Shown here: positions 32,408 through 42,399 of the stretch, one piece after another
Position numbering within the stretch: the stretch's first letter is position 1
Layout: every line of letters begins with the position of its first letter
Assembly: GCA_029219245.1 (NCBI GenBank)
Contig: JAQXTA010000041.1
Coordinates: forward strand, 62,001 to 126,000
DNA: 64,000 nt
Source: Lachnospiraceae bacterium
GTDB lineage: Bacteria; Bacillota; Clostridia; Lachnospirales; Lachnospiraceae
Direction of reading: 5' to 3'
The notes under the pieces: generated by a model
Seen by the model: only the letters and a program-made list of their open reading frames with translations
Told to the model about the DNA's origin: nothing
Databases searched by the model: none
Position numbers and translations under genes: made by a program

Positions 32408-33937
32408 ATGAAATATCTGGTATCACAGAAGGAAATGCAGCAATACGATAAAAATACAATAGAATTTTTTGGAGTACCGTCCATTGTTCTAATGGAGCGT
32501 GCGGCGCTTGTAACGGTGGAAACACTGCGGAAAGAAAAGGGAAATGGCAATTTCCGGGTACTGGTTGTGGCAGGCTGCGGTAATCATGGAGGGGACGGAT
32601 TGGCCGTTGGAAGGCTTCTAAAACAGCAAGGATGTGAGGTGGATGCAGTATTACTTGGAAGCCGGGAAAAATGCAGTAAAGAAACGGCATTGCAGCTTGC
32701 TATAGCGAAACAATATGGGTGTGTCTTATATGACCAAATTCCGGAAGCCGAATATGATATAATAATCGATGCTATTTTTGGTATCGGTTTATCCAGAGAA
32801 ATAGAGGGAATCTATCAGGATGCTATTTTAGAAATTAACCGACGAAACAGCTATGTCTGTGCCATTGATATTCCTTCCGGTATACAGGCGGATTCCGGAC
32901 ACATTCTTGGTTGCGCCGTTAAAGCAGACTTAACGGTTACTTACGGATTTTGTAAAACAGGACAGTATTTTTATCCCGGAGCGGATTACTGTGGTAAATT
33001 GGTATGCGGCCAGATGGGAATCGATGAGAAAAGCTTTCTTGGGAATTTCCCCAAATGTTATACTTATGTATCCTTACAGGATATGAAGCTGCCGGAGAGG
33101 AAAAAGGATGGTAACAAAGGTACTTTTGGCAAGGTGTTAGTTATTGCCGGCAGTAAGACGATGTGTGGGGCTGCCATTATGGCAGCAAAAAGTGTTTTTC
33201 GTGTGGGAGCCGGTATGGTAAGGATTATAACGGATTTGGCAAACCGGGAAAGCATCCAGAAGACATTGCCGGAAGCAATGCTCACGATTTATGATTCTAC
33301 GAGGTGGATGGATGAAACACCGGATGATGCTTTTGCTGAAGAATTAAAAAAAGCATTAAGCTGGGCAGACTGCATTTTGATTGGTCCCGGCATAGGAACT
33401 TCCGTAACGGCAAAGTGGCTGTTGCATAATTGTCTGCAAAAGAGTACACTTCCTATGGTAATTGATGCGGATGGACTGAATCTGCTTGCAGAGGAGAAAG
33501 AGGAGTATCTGTCAGAGATGCTTGCCGGTCATAGAGTAATTTTAACGCCGCATCTTGGGGAATTTTCCAGACTTTACGGATGCAGTATCGGCGAAGCAAA
33601 AGAAATGCTTTTAAGTTATCCGAAACAGCTTGCCGATAAAATAAACGGAACTGTGGTATGTAAAGATGCAAGAACTGTTGTAGCAATGCCGGATAAACAG
33701 GAGCTGTATGTGAATACCTTTGGAAATTCCGGTATGGCAACTGCCGGTTCCGGCGATGTGTTAGCCGGTGTGATTACCGGATTCTTAGCACAGGGGATGG
33801 AAGCAGATAAGGCGGCTGTCACAGGCGTTTGCCTGCATAGTATGGCGGGTGACAGAGCCGCCGGGATGTTGGGCGAACGAAGTATGATGGCTACGGATAT
33901 CATTGAACAGATAACAGAATTACTGAAAAACGTCTGA
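32408..33937 (+). CDS. nnrD: Bifunctional NAD(P)H-hydrate epimerase / ADP-dependent dehydratase
   Basis: CGNHGGDGLAVGR (epimerase), GTFGKVLVIAGSKTMCGAA, GNSGMATAGSGDVLAGVITG. Confidence 0.95.
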   Translation: MKYLVSQKEMQQYDKNTIEFFGVPSIVLMERAALVTVETLRKEKGNGNFRVLVVAGCGNHGGDGLAVGRLLKQQGCEVDAVLLGSREKCSKETALQLAIAKQYGCVLYDQIPEAEYDIIIDAIFGIGLSREIEGIYQDAILEINRRNSYVCAIDIPSGIQADSGHILGCAVKADLTVTYGFCKTGQYFYPGADYCGKLVCGQMGIDEKSFLGNFPKCYTYVSLQDMKLPERKKDGNKGTFGKVLVIAGSKTMCGAAIMAAKSVFRVGAGMVRIITDLANRESIQKTLPEAMLTIYDSTRWMDETPDDAFAEELKKALSWADCILIGPGIGTSVTAKWLLHNCLQKSTLPMVIDADGLNLLAEEKEEYLSEMLAGHRVILTPHLGEFSRLYGCSIGEAKEMLLSYPKQLADKINGTVVCKDARTVVAMPDKQELYVNTFGNSGMATAGSGDVLAGVITGFLAQGMEADKAAVTGVCLHSMAGDRAAGMLGERSMMATDIIEQITELLKNV

Positions 33938-33975
33938 TAAAGGGTTCCTTAGAAAAATGGGAAGGGGAGAGAGCG

Positions 33976-35157
33976 ATGAAAAAAAATTACCAAAGAGTTT
34001 ATGCTACGGTAAATCTGGATGCCATCCATTATAATATGGAGCAGATGAAGGGAAATATTGCTCCACAGACAAAAATAATCGGTGTGATTAAGACCGATGG
34101 CTATGGACATGGCGCAGTACCGATTGGCCGGGAATTGGAAACGCTGGATTATGTATTCGGTTATGCGGTTGCAACTGCGGAAGAGGCTTTTATTTTACGG
34201 GAAGCAGGTCTGCAAAAACCGATTCTGATTCTGGGTTACACCTTTCCCTACTGCTATGAAGAACTGATTCAGAAAGAAATAAGACCTGCAGTTTTTCGGG
34301 AAGATACCTTGGAAGAACTGGCAGCATGTGCTAAGCGGCTTGGGCGAAAGGCAAAAATTCATATCAAAGTAGATACCGGAATGACCAGAGTGGGGATACG
34401 TCCGGATGATACCGGGCTTGCTTTTGTAGAAAAAGCATTGTCATACGATGGATTGGAGATTGAAGGCGTCTTTACCCATTTTGCAAGAGCGGATGAAACC
34501 GATAAAAAGGCAGCTTATAAACAACTTGACCGAATTAGTCAGTTTATGAACCGGATAGAACAGGAACTGCATTATAAAATTCCGGTAAAGCATTGTTCTA
34601 ACAGTGCAGGAATCATTGAGCTTGCTGAAGCGAATATGGATGTGGTGCGTGCCGGCATTACCTTATATGGTTTGTGGCCATCCGATGAGGTCAGAAAGGA
34701 CATTATTTCCTTGCACCCGGTACTGGAACTGAAAAGCCATATCGTCTATCTGAAAGAAGTGGAGGCAGGAGTTCCGGTCAGCTATGGCGGAACTTATGTA
34801 ACAGAGAAAAAAATGCGGATAGCAACAATTCCGGTCGGTTATGGTGACGGCTATCCGAGAGGATTATCCAATAAGGGGTATGTCCTGATTCATGGAAAAA
34901 AAGCACCGGTTCTGGGAAGAATTTGTATGGACCAGTTTATGGTCAGTGTAGATGATATACCGGAAGCGAAAGAGGGAGATATAGTAACCCTGATTGGCAG
35001 GGATGGGGAAGAAAACATTACTATGGAGCAGCTTGGAACTCTATCCGGTAGATTTAATTATGAACTTGCCTGTGACTTAGGCAAAAGAATTCCGAGAGTT
35101 TATATCAAAAACAATCAGATTATCAGCACAAAAGATTATTTTGAAGATTACAGATAA
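33976..35157 (+). CDS. alr: Alanine racemase
   Basis: IGVIKTDGYGHGAVPIG PLP-lysine motif, VKVDTGMTRVGI, GYGDGYPRGLSN. Confidence 0.96.
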   Translation: MKKNYQRVYATVNLDAIHYNMEQMKGNIAPQTKIIGVIKTDGYGHGAVPIGRELETLDYVFGYAVATAEEAFILREAGLQKPILILGYTFPYCYEELIQKEIRPAVFREDTLEELAACAKRLGRKAKIHIKVDTGMTRVGIRPDDTGLAFVEKALSYDGLEIEGVFTHFARADETDKKAAYKQLDRISQFMNRIEQELHYKIPVKHCSNSAGIIELAEANMDVVRAGITLYGLWPSDEVRKDIISLHPVLELKSHIVYLKEVEAGVPVSYGGTYVTEKKMRIATIPVGYGDGYPRGLSNKGYVLIHGKKAPVLGRICMDQFMVSVDDIPEAKEGDIVTLIGRDGEENITMEQLGTLSGRFNYELACDLGKRIPRVYIKNNQIISTKDYFEDYR

Positions 35158-35239
35158 TTTTGTGCGTATACCTTCAGAGAAATTGGCAATACTATTGCTG
35201 TCAGTTAGATTGCTAGATTGATTGAAGGAAGTGTGAGAT

Positions 35240-35581
35240 ATGAAACGAGGAGATATTTATTATGCTGATTTAAGACCTGTTATCGGTTCGGAACAGGGAG
35301 GTGTCAGACCGGTACTGATTATTCAGAATGATATTGGGAATAAACATAGCCCGACGGTTATATGCGCAGCAATAACTTCGAAAATGAATAAGGCAAAACT
35401 GCCTACGCATATCGAATTGAATGCAAGCAAATATGACATGGTAAAGGATTCTGTCATTTTATTAGAACAGCTTCGTACCATTGACAAGAAGCGTCTGAAA
35501 GACAGAGTATGCCATCTGGATAATGAAATTATGAAGGAAGTTAATACAGGTTTAATGGTCAGTCTTGAACTTGGTACATAA
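35240..35581 (+). CDS. MazF/PemK-type endoribonuclease toxin
   Basis: [48 protein letters not shown]. Confidence 0.95.
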   Translation: MKRGDIYYADLRPVIGSEQGGVRPVLIIQNDIGNKHSPTVICAAITSKMNKAKLPTHIELNASKYDMVKDSVILLEQLRTIDKKRLKDRVCHLDNEIMKEVNTGLMVSLELGT

Positions 35582-35621
35582 GAATTGTACAGGAATACTG
35601 ACGAGAAAGGAAGAGAGTGAA

Positions 35622-37013
35622 TTGAGTAGTAGTATCATCTTATTATTTCTGGTACTTTTGTTTTTGGAAATGGTACTGTATGGTTTCAGCTCGGCAATGC
35701 AGAACTTACATGATAAGGAACAGGAGGAAGTCGAGAAGGAGCCGGATAAAAAAACGGAAAGACTTGCATATATCAAGGAATATCCGGCCCGGTATATGAA
35801 TGCAATACAGCTTGGTATTGTAGCCATAAATATGCTGTTTGGTGCACTTTATCTATATCGTTTAAACAGTTATTTCCGAAACAGTGTCCATCAGCTTACC
35901 ACAGAATATATGGGCAGATTAGAAACATGGCAGCTGCAAGGTTTTTCGGTATTAACAGCTATGGTTGTTACAATCTGTCTGTTGTACATAGTATTGACCT
36001 TCGGTGTGCTGATTCCGAAAAAAGCAGCATCCCGGTATCCGGAAAAATGGATTTCTTTCTGCATTACTCCCATTTACTATTATGTACGGATTATGATGCC
36101 CTTTACGGTATTTATCTCGATTTCAGCCAAAAGAATTCTGTCATTGTTCGGAATCAAGGGATTGGATGAATCTGCGGATGTGACTGAGGAGGAAATTCTT
36201 TCTATGATTAATGTAGGGCACGAACAGGGGGTTTTAATGGCGAGTGAAGCGGAAATGCTTACCAACATCTTTGAATATGGGGAAAAGGAAGCCAAGGATG
36301 TCATGGTAAATCGTAACAACATGATTGCGATTGATGCAAATACCACTCTGCAGGAAGCAGCTGCGTTTATTATCGGTGAGCATAACAGCCGTTTCCCGGT
36401 TTATGATGGAACCATTGACCATATCGTAGGTATTCTGCACCTGAAGGATGTTATGCGGATGCAGATGAATGAAAAAATGCTGAATAAGCCGATTGGAAAG
36501 GTAAGAGGACTGCTCAGGGAGCCGCTCTTTATTACCGAAACAAAGAAACTGAATGATTTGTTAAGGAAAATGCAGGCCGAAAAAATTCAGATGGCCATTG
36601 TAATTGATGAATACGGACAGACCGCGGGATTACTTGCGTTGGAAGATATTCTGGAAGAGATTGTAGGTAATATTCAGGACGAATACGACGAAGAGGAAAA
36701 CTATATTGAAGAAAGTGGACAGAATGAATATATTATTGATGGTATGATGCCGCTTGATGAGCTGGAAGAGAAGCTTGGTATTTCTCTGGAAGAAGAAAAT
36801 TTCGATACGGTAAACGGTTTCGTGATTTCCAGACTGGAACATATTCCGGAAGATGGAGAAGAGTTTGAGTTTACATACCAGGGTTATTTGTTTCGTATGC
36901 TGGAAGCAAAAGACCGTATGGTACAGAGCGTTATGGCATCCAAAATTCCGGAAACGGAAGAGGCGGATGAAGAAAAAAATATCCAGACAGTTGAAGAAAC
37001 AGAAGAAAAATGA
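35622..37013 (+). CDS. CNNM/CorC-type DUF21-CBS membrane protein (TTG start)
   Basis: N-terminal TM helices, paired CBS domains DVMVNRNNMIAIDANT, C-terminal CorC/HlyC-like domain. Confidence 0.88.
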   Translation: MSSSIILLFLVLLFLEMVLYGFSSAMQNLHDKEQEEVEKEPDKKTERLAYIKEYPARYMNAIQLGIVAINMLFGALYLYRLNSYFRNSVHQLTTEYMGRLETWQLQGFSVLTAMVVTICLLYIVLTFGVLIPKKAASRYPEKWISFCITPIYYYVRIMMPFTVFISISAKRILSLFGIKGLDESADVTEEEILSMINVGHEQGVLMASEAEMLTNIFEYGEKEAKDVMVNRNNMIAIDANTTLQEAAAFIIGEHNSRFPVYDGTIDHIVGILHLKDVMRMQMNEKMLNKPIGKVRGLLREPLFITETKKLNDLLRKMQAEKIQMAIVIDEYGQTAGLLALEDILEEIVGNIQDEYDEEENYIEESGQNEYIIDGMMPLDELEEKLGISLEEENFDTVNGFVISRLEHIPEDGEEFEFTYQGYLFRMLEAKDRMVQSVMASKIPETEEADEEKNIQTVEETEEK

Positions 37014-37051
37014 TAAGATAAAGAGATAAAAAACAAAGGAGAGTATTAAAA

Positions 37052-37780
37052 ATGTCAGGACATTCAAAATTTGCAAATATTAAGCATAAGAAAGAAAAAA
37101 ATGATGCTGCAAAGGGTAAGATTTTTACCATTATCGGAAGAGAAATTGCGGTAGCGGTAAAAGAAGGAGGTCCGGATCCGAACAATAATTTTAAACTGGC
37201 ACAGGTAATTGCTAAAGCAAAGGCAAATAATATGCCGAATGATACGATTGAAAGAGGTATTAAGAAAGCGGCCGGAGATAACGGAAACGTTACTTACAAA
37301 TATGTTACTTATGAAGGCTATGGACCAAACGGCATTGCTATTATTGTAGATGCATTGACAGACAATACCAACAGAACTGCGGCAAATGTAAGAAGTGCTT
37401 TTACAAAAGGACAGGGAAGTATCGGAACACAGGGCTGTGTATCCTTTATGTTTGATAAAAAAGGTCTTATCATCGTGGACAAAGAAGAATGTGAGATGGA
37501 ATCAGACGATTTGATGATGACTGCACTGGATGCAGGAGCAGAAGATTTTGCAGAGGAAGAAGACAGCTATGAAATCTATACCGCTCCGGATGACTGGGAT
37601 GCGGTAAACAAAGCGTTGACAGATGCAGGAATTCCGATGATTTCTTCTGAAGTTACCATGATACCGCAGAACTGGGTGGAATTAACGGATGAGACAGCCA
37701 TCAAGAATCTGCAGAGAACATTGGATTTACTGGAAGAAGATGATGATGTTCAGGCGGTTTACCACAACTGGGATGAGTAA
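37052..37780 (+). CDS. yebC: YebC/PmpR family regulator
   Basis: MSGHSKFANIKHKKEKNDAAKGKIFT, GGPDPNNNFKL. Confidence 0.96.
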   Translation: MSGHSKFANIKHKKEKNDAAKGKIFTIIGREIAVAVKEGGPDPNNNFKLAQVIAKAKANNMPNDTIERGIKKAAGDNGNVTYKYVTYEGYGPNGIAIIVDALTDNTNRTAANVRSAFTKGQGSIGTQGCVSFMFDKKGLIIVDKEECEMESDDLMMTALDAGAEDFAEEEDSYEIYTAPDDWDAVNKALTDAGIPMISSEVTMIPQNWVELTDETAIKNLQRTLDLLEEDDDVQAVYHNWDE

Positions 37781-38578
37781 ATGATGGAAAAAATTGATTT
37801 GGGTGCAGTAGCAGCATTGCTGGAACAGGAAGAAAAGTGGATTCAGGAGTTTGGAAGGGACACGTATGCTGCTTCGTTTGAAGAATATTTAGCAGAAAAT
37901 AGAGAGTTATGGAACAGTTTCCGCCAATTGTTCCGGGAAGAAACCAATGATGAGGAAACCGAGAATGCAGTTGCGGACGTTTTGGTAAACAAAGCAAAAG
38001 AACTTGTGGACATGCAGAACAAGCGCATTACCAGAGAAAAAACGCAGCTTAATATCAACCTTTATATGGTATCTTATGTTTTTCCTGCTCTTTTGGAATG
38101 TCAGGAATATCGCCAAAAAGATGGAAATGCCGGTAAAATGGCAGAAACAATCTGTAGGAGATGGAAAGAAACTTTTCCTAAATATGCGATTCAGTATGCG
38201 GATTTTGACTCCATAAAGAGTGGTTTTAAGCAGAAGCTTTGCTATATTACAACAGCCGTATGCCAGGGACTTCATAAAACACAGGAGTGCCATGAACTGG
38301 AATTATTAAAAAAATACCGGGACGAATATTTATTAAAACAGGATGACGGCGAGGCAGTTATCCGGGAATATTACGATATTGCACCGACGATTGTCAAAAG
38401 AATGGAAAAAGAGGATGCACCGGAAGAGAAGTATCGGTATCTCTGGGAGCATTACCTGAAATGTTGTGTTGCCATGATTGAAGCTGGAAAAGCGGAAGAA
38501 TGCAGAGATGTGTATGAAAAAATGGTAGAAGAACTCCGCAGGCAGTATATCATTACGAATCATAAGGAGGATATGTGA
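37781..38578 (+). CDS. Conserved hypothetical protein with CYITTAVCQ motif
   Basis: 265-aa ORF, translationally coupled to metY (TGATG). Confidence 0.7.
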   Translation: MMEKIDLGAVAALLEQEEKWIQEFGRDTYAASFEEYLAENRELWNSFRQLFREETNDEETENAVADVLVNKAKELVDMQNKRITREKTQLNINLYMVSYVFPALLECQEYRQKDGNAGKMAETICRRWKETFPKYAIQYADFDSIKSGFKQKLCYITTAVCQGLHKTQECHELELLKKYRDEYLLKQDDGEAVIREYYDIAPTIVKRMEKEDAPEEKYRYLWEHYLKCCVAMIEAGKAEECRDVYEKMVEELRRQYIITNHKEDM

Positions 38579-39861
38579 TGAGTAAGCAGTATGAAAAAGA
38601 AACAATATGTATCCAGTCCGGGTGGAAACCGAAAAATGGAGAGCCGCGTGTGCTTCCGATTTACCAGAGTACAACTTTTAAATATGAAACTTCGGAGCAG
38701 ATGGGGAGATTGTTTGATTTAGAAGAGGATGGTTTCTTTTATACCCGCCTGCAGAATCCAACCAATGAGTATGTAGCTGCAAAAATCTGCGAGCTGGAAG
38801 GCGGCGTGGCGGCTATGCTTACTTCATCGGGACAGGCAGCAACCTATTATGCTGTTTTTAATATTTGTGAAGCTGGAGATCATATTGTTTTATCCTCTAC
38901 GGTATATGGAGGTACTTTCAATCTTTTGACTTGTACGATGAAAAAGATGGGAATCGAATGTACAGTGGTTGATCCGGATGCTCCGGAAGAGGAAATCAGC
39001 AAAGCATTTCGTGAAAATACGAAGTGCGTGTTTGCGGAAACCATTGCTAATCCGGCACTGGTTGTATTGGATATAGAGAAATTTGCAAGACTGGCGCATG
39101 ACCATCAGGTGCCGCTTATTGTAGATAATACTTTTGCAACTCCGATTAATTGTAATCCGTTTGAATGGGGTGCAGATATTGTGACACATTCTACAACCAA
39201 ATACATGGATGGACATGCAATGTCCGTTGGTGGATGTATTGTAGATTCCGGTAATTTTGACTGGACGAAATATCCGGAGAAATTTCCGGGTCTTTGTACG
39301 CCGGATGAGTCCTATCATGGAATTACCTATACGGAGAAATTTGGTAAAGCAGCTTACATAACAAAAGCAACAAGCCAGCTTATGCGTGATTTGGGTTCCA
39401 TCCAGTCACCACAGAATGCGTTCCTGTTGAATGTAGGTCTGGAGACCTTACCGCTTCGTGTGGAGAGACACTGCTATAATGCGCAGAAGGTAGCGGAATA
39501 TCTGGAAGCACATGAAAAAGTAGCATGGGTAAATTATCCGGGATTAAAGAGTAATAAATATTATGAGTTGGCACAAAAATATATGCCGAAGGGTACCTGT
39601 GGGGTTATTTCCTTTGGATTAAAAGGCGGAAGAGCAGCAGCTTCGGAGATGATGGATAAGCTGAAATTAGCAGCCATTGTTACGCATGTTGCAGATGCAA
39701 GAACCTGTGTTCTGCATCCGGCAAGCCATACCCATAGACAGATGAACGATGAACAGCTGGTAGAAGCAGGAGTTGCACCGGATCTGATTCGTTTTTCCGT
39801 CGGCATTGAGAATGTAAAAGATATTATTGCAGATCTGGATCAGGCTTTAAGCCAGATTTAG
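38578..39861 (+). CDS. metY: O-acetylhomoserine sulfhydrylase (Cys/Met metabolism PLP enzyme)
   Basis: PIYQSTTFKYET, SSGQAATYYAV, HSTTKYMDGHAMSVGG PLP-Lys motif. Confidence 0.93.
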   Translation: MSKQYEKETICIQSGWKPKNGEPRVLPIYQSTTFKYETSEQMGRLFDLEEDGFFYTRLQNPTNEYVAAKICELEGGVAAMLTSSGQAATYYAVFNICEAGDHIVLSSTVYGGTFNLLTCTMKKMGIECTVVDPDAPEEEISKAFRENTKCVFAETIANPALVVLDIEKFARLAHDHQVPLIVDNTFATPINCNPFEWGADIVTHSTTKYMDGHAMSVGGCIVDSGNFDWTKYPEKFPGLCTPDESYHGITYTEKFGKAAYITKATSQLMRDLGSIQSPQNAFLLNVGLETLPLRVERHCYNAQKVAEYLEAHEKVAWVNYPGLKSNKYYELAQKYMPKGTCGVISFGLKGGRAAASEMMDKLKLAAIVTHVADARTCVLHPASHTHRQMNDEQLVEAGVAPDLIRFSVGIENVKDIIADLDQALSQI

Positions 39862-39882
39862 CAGGAGTGAAGGATAGAAAGC

Positions 39883-41400
39883 ATGACGTATAAGAAGACA
39901 TGGTTCAGCTATGTGCTGTGGGCAGTATTTACCTGTATTACCGGTGTAATGCTGGCCAATTATACCATACTGTTCTGGACAAAATACATAGATTCTACAG
40001 TAGGCTATGGTACTGTTGCGCTGATTTCAGCTGTTTTTGCGGCAGTGATAGGTATTTATTTTCTGATTCGGAAAGGGATTCTTCCGGTAGCAAAGAAGGT
40101 TCTGACAAACGAACATATTGCTGTTTGGTGTGAAATTTTTGCTGCGGGCTGCATTTTTGCTGGCGGGTTAGGGTACCGCCTTTATCTGTATGCACAAACA
40201 GGTACGGAAATGATTACAGAAACAGCATTTTACCATCAGGCTATGGTTACAAGCAGTGATATGGTGTCTCCTGTGACACATGGAGCATCATGGTTTTATA
40301 CTTTGTTTCTTTCGTTCATATTATCTTTTCTTGGAAATAAAGTAGAAGCTGGTGTCTGGATGCAGATTGTTTTGCAGATGCTTTCCCTTTTACTTGGCTT
40401 TCTGACTGTCAGAAAGTCTGCAGGAAGAGTACCGGCGTGTGTGTCTATGCTTATGATGGCATTTTCTTCTGTTTATGCGCACCAGATTTTTTCACTGACA
40501 CCGGAAACGTTCTTTTTTGTCATCTACCTATTAGGAATGTTCCTTATCGTTTGTTATGTATGTGATTATACGAACAACCAGTTTCGTAATGTGTCGGCTG
40601 TTGCGGGAGCAGTTCTTTCCGGAATTGTTTTAGGTATTCTGATTTATCTGGATGCCATTGCAGTTTCATTAGTGATATTTTTGGTTGGGATTCTTTCCGG
40701 AACGCGCCGTTTGAAAGAAGGAGAGCATTTTCCTGCCACATGGTTCTCTGTTCTTTTATTGGTATTGTCTGTTGTAACAGGGGCACTTACACTTTGGGGA
40801 ATGTTTGCGCTGGATGCCTCTTTTTCCAATGCCGGAACCGCTGCAGTTTCCAGAGCATGGTTTACACTGTACCATTCACATTTGACGATGGGGTATATTT
40901 TATACCAGACCGAGCTTTCCATTATAGAATGTCTGATACAGGTCATGGTAACAGCATTTCTGATTATGTCATTCTGGAATCGGAAAAAGGAACAGAACTG
41001 TACTCCATGGATTTTCCTTATGCTCCTGCTGGCACCAACGCCTTTAACTGTTTTGGGTGTACTTCCTTATCAGGTTTTTTCTATTTTTACATGGAGCGTT
41101 TTAGCAGGAATCGGGTTCGGACAGAGTTTTGCTGTTGATGCAGTTAAGCGGAAAGATGAACAGAAGGATACAGAGCCAAATGATATGGAACACAAAGGAA
41201 TGGAGCCGAAGAATGAGGAGCCGGAAAAGGCTGGTATAGAAGCGGAACAAACAGAACCGCCCAAACCCCGTTTTATTGAAAATCCGCTGCCACTTCCGAA
41301 GAAGCATGAGAAGAAGGAAATGGACTATCAATATGAGGTAGCAGAGGATAAGATGAAATTTGATGTTACGATTAAAGAAAATGATGATTTCGATATATAA
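39883..41400 (+). CDS. Polytopic membrane protein, PMT/GT39-like topology
   Basis: About 10 hydrophobic segments plus charged repetitive C-tail (KDTEPNDMEHKGMEPKNEEPEKAG). Confidence 0.6.
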   Translation: MTYKKTWFSYVLWAVFTCITGVMLANYTILFWTKYIDSTVGYGTVALISAVFAAVIGIYFLIRKGILPVAKKVLTNEHIAVWCEIFAAGCIFAGGLGYRLYLYAQTGTEMITETAFYHQAMVTSSDMVSPVTHGASWFYTLFLSFILSFLGNKVEAGVWMQIVLQMLSLLLGFLTVRKSAGRVPACVSMLMMAFSSVYAHQIFSLTPETFFFVIYLLGMFLIVCYVCDYTNNQFRNVSAVAGAVLSGIVLGILIYLDAIAVSLVIFLVGILSGTRRLKEGEHFPATWFSVLLLVLSVVTGALTLWGMFALDASFSNAGTAAVSRAWFTLYHSHLTMGYILYQTELSIIECLIQVMVTAFLIMSFWNRKKEQNCTPWIFLMLLLAPTPLTVLGVLPYQVFSIFTWSVLAGIGFGQSFAVDAVKRKDEQKDTEPNDMEHKGMEPKNEEPEKAGIEAEQTEPPKPRFIENPLPLPKKHEKKEMDYQYEVAEDKMKFDVTIKENDDFDI

Positions 41401-41531
41401 AACCGGATTTCTCCGATGGATATTTTAGAAAAGACAGAATAAAAAAGAGAATATGACAAAGAATAAAAGAGAATCATGAAATGTGGTTCTCTTTTCTTTT
41501 TTATTTGAATAGTAGAAAGGTAGATGAAAAT

Positions 41532-42308
41532 ATGGGAAATAAACAGAATAATAAGCAGGATAAAAGAAAGGATGATAACAAAAAGGACGATAGCAAAAAA
41601 GACAATAACAAAATAGAAAACAGCAAAATAGATGCGGAAAAACATCGGGATGAGCGGATTGAGGAAACCGGTCAGGTAACTTTGGATAAAAGTGAGGCGG
41701 CACACAATATCCACCTGATAACGATTATCGGAGAAATTGAAGGACATGATAATCTTGGCAGTTCTTCCAAAACGACCAAATATGAGCATATTCTTCCCCA
41801 ACTTGCTGCGATTGAAGACAGCAAGGATATTGACGGAGTACTGATTTTGCTCAATACAATGGGTGGGGATGTGGAAGCCGGACTGGCAATTGCAGAAATG
41901 ATAGCTTCCTTGAGCAAACCAACCGTATCTCTTGTACTTGGCGGAAGTCATTCCATTGGTGTACCGATTGCAGTCAGTACAGATTACTCCTATATTGTCC
42001 CGACTGGAACAATGGTTATTCATCCGGTGCGTTTAAATGGGATGGTAATCGGAGTACAGCAGACCTTTGATTATTTTAAACAGATTCAGAACCGCATTAC
42101 CGGATTTGTATGCAATCATTGTAAAATATCCAAAGTACGGCTGGAAGAGCTGATGATGGAAACCGGAATGTTGACGAAAGATGTTGGTACTGTCTTGGTA
42201 GGAAAGGAAGCGGTAGAAGAAGGGATTATTAACGAAGTAGGAGGGATTAAGGATGCAATCTGTCATCTCCATGATATGGTAGAAAGAAAAAAGAAGACTA
42301 CAAAATAA
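41532..42308 (+). CDS. TepA-like ClpP-family serine protease
   Basis: NTMGGDVEAGLAIAEMIASL, LVLGGSHSIGVPIAVS, next to ftsK/spoIIIE; Lys/Asp-rich N-tail. Confidence 0.88.
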   Translation: MGNKQNNKQDKRKDDNKKDDSKKDNNKIENSKIDAEKHRDERIEETGQVTLDKSEAAHNIHLITIIGEIEGHDNLGSSSKTTKYEHILPQLAAIEDSKDIDGVLILLNTMGGDVEAGLAIAEMIASLSKPTVSLVLGGSHSIGVPIAVSTDYSYIVPTGTMVIHPVRLNGMVIGVQQTFDYFKQIQNRITGFVCNHCKISKVRLEELMMETGMLTKDVGTVLVGKEAVEEGIINEVGGIKDAICHLHDMVERKKKTTK

Positions 42309-42399
42309 GGGATGACAAGTAAAATTGAAAATGCTATACTATAAATTGCCATACGATGCTTAATCTGAATGAAAAAAGCATATGGTACGGAGGTTAGTT

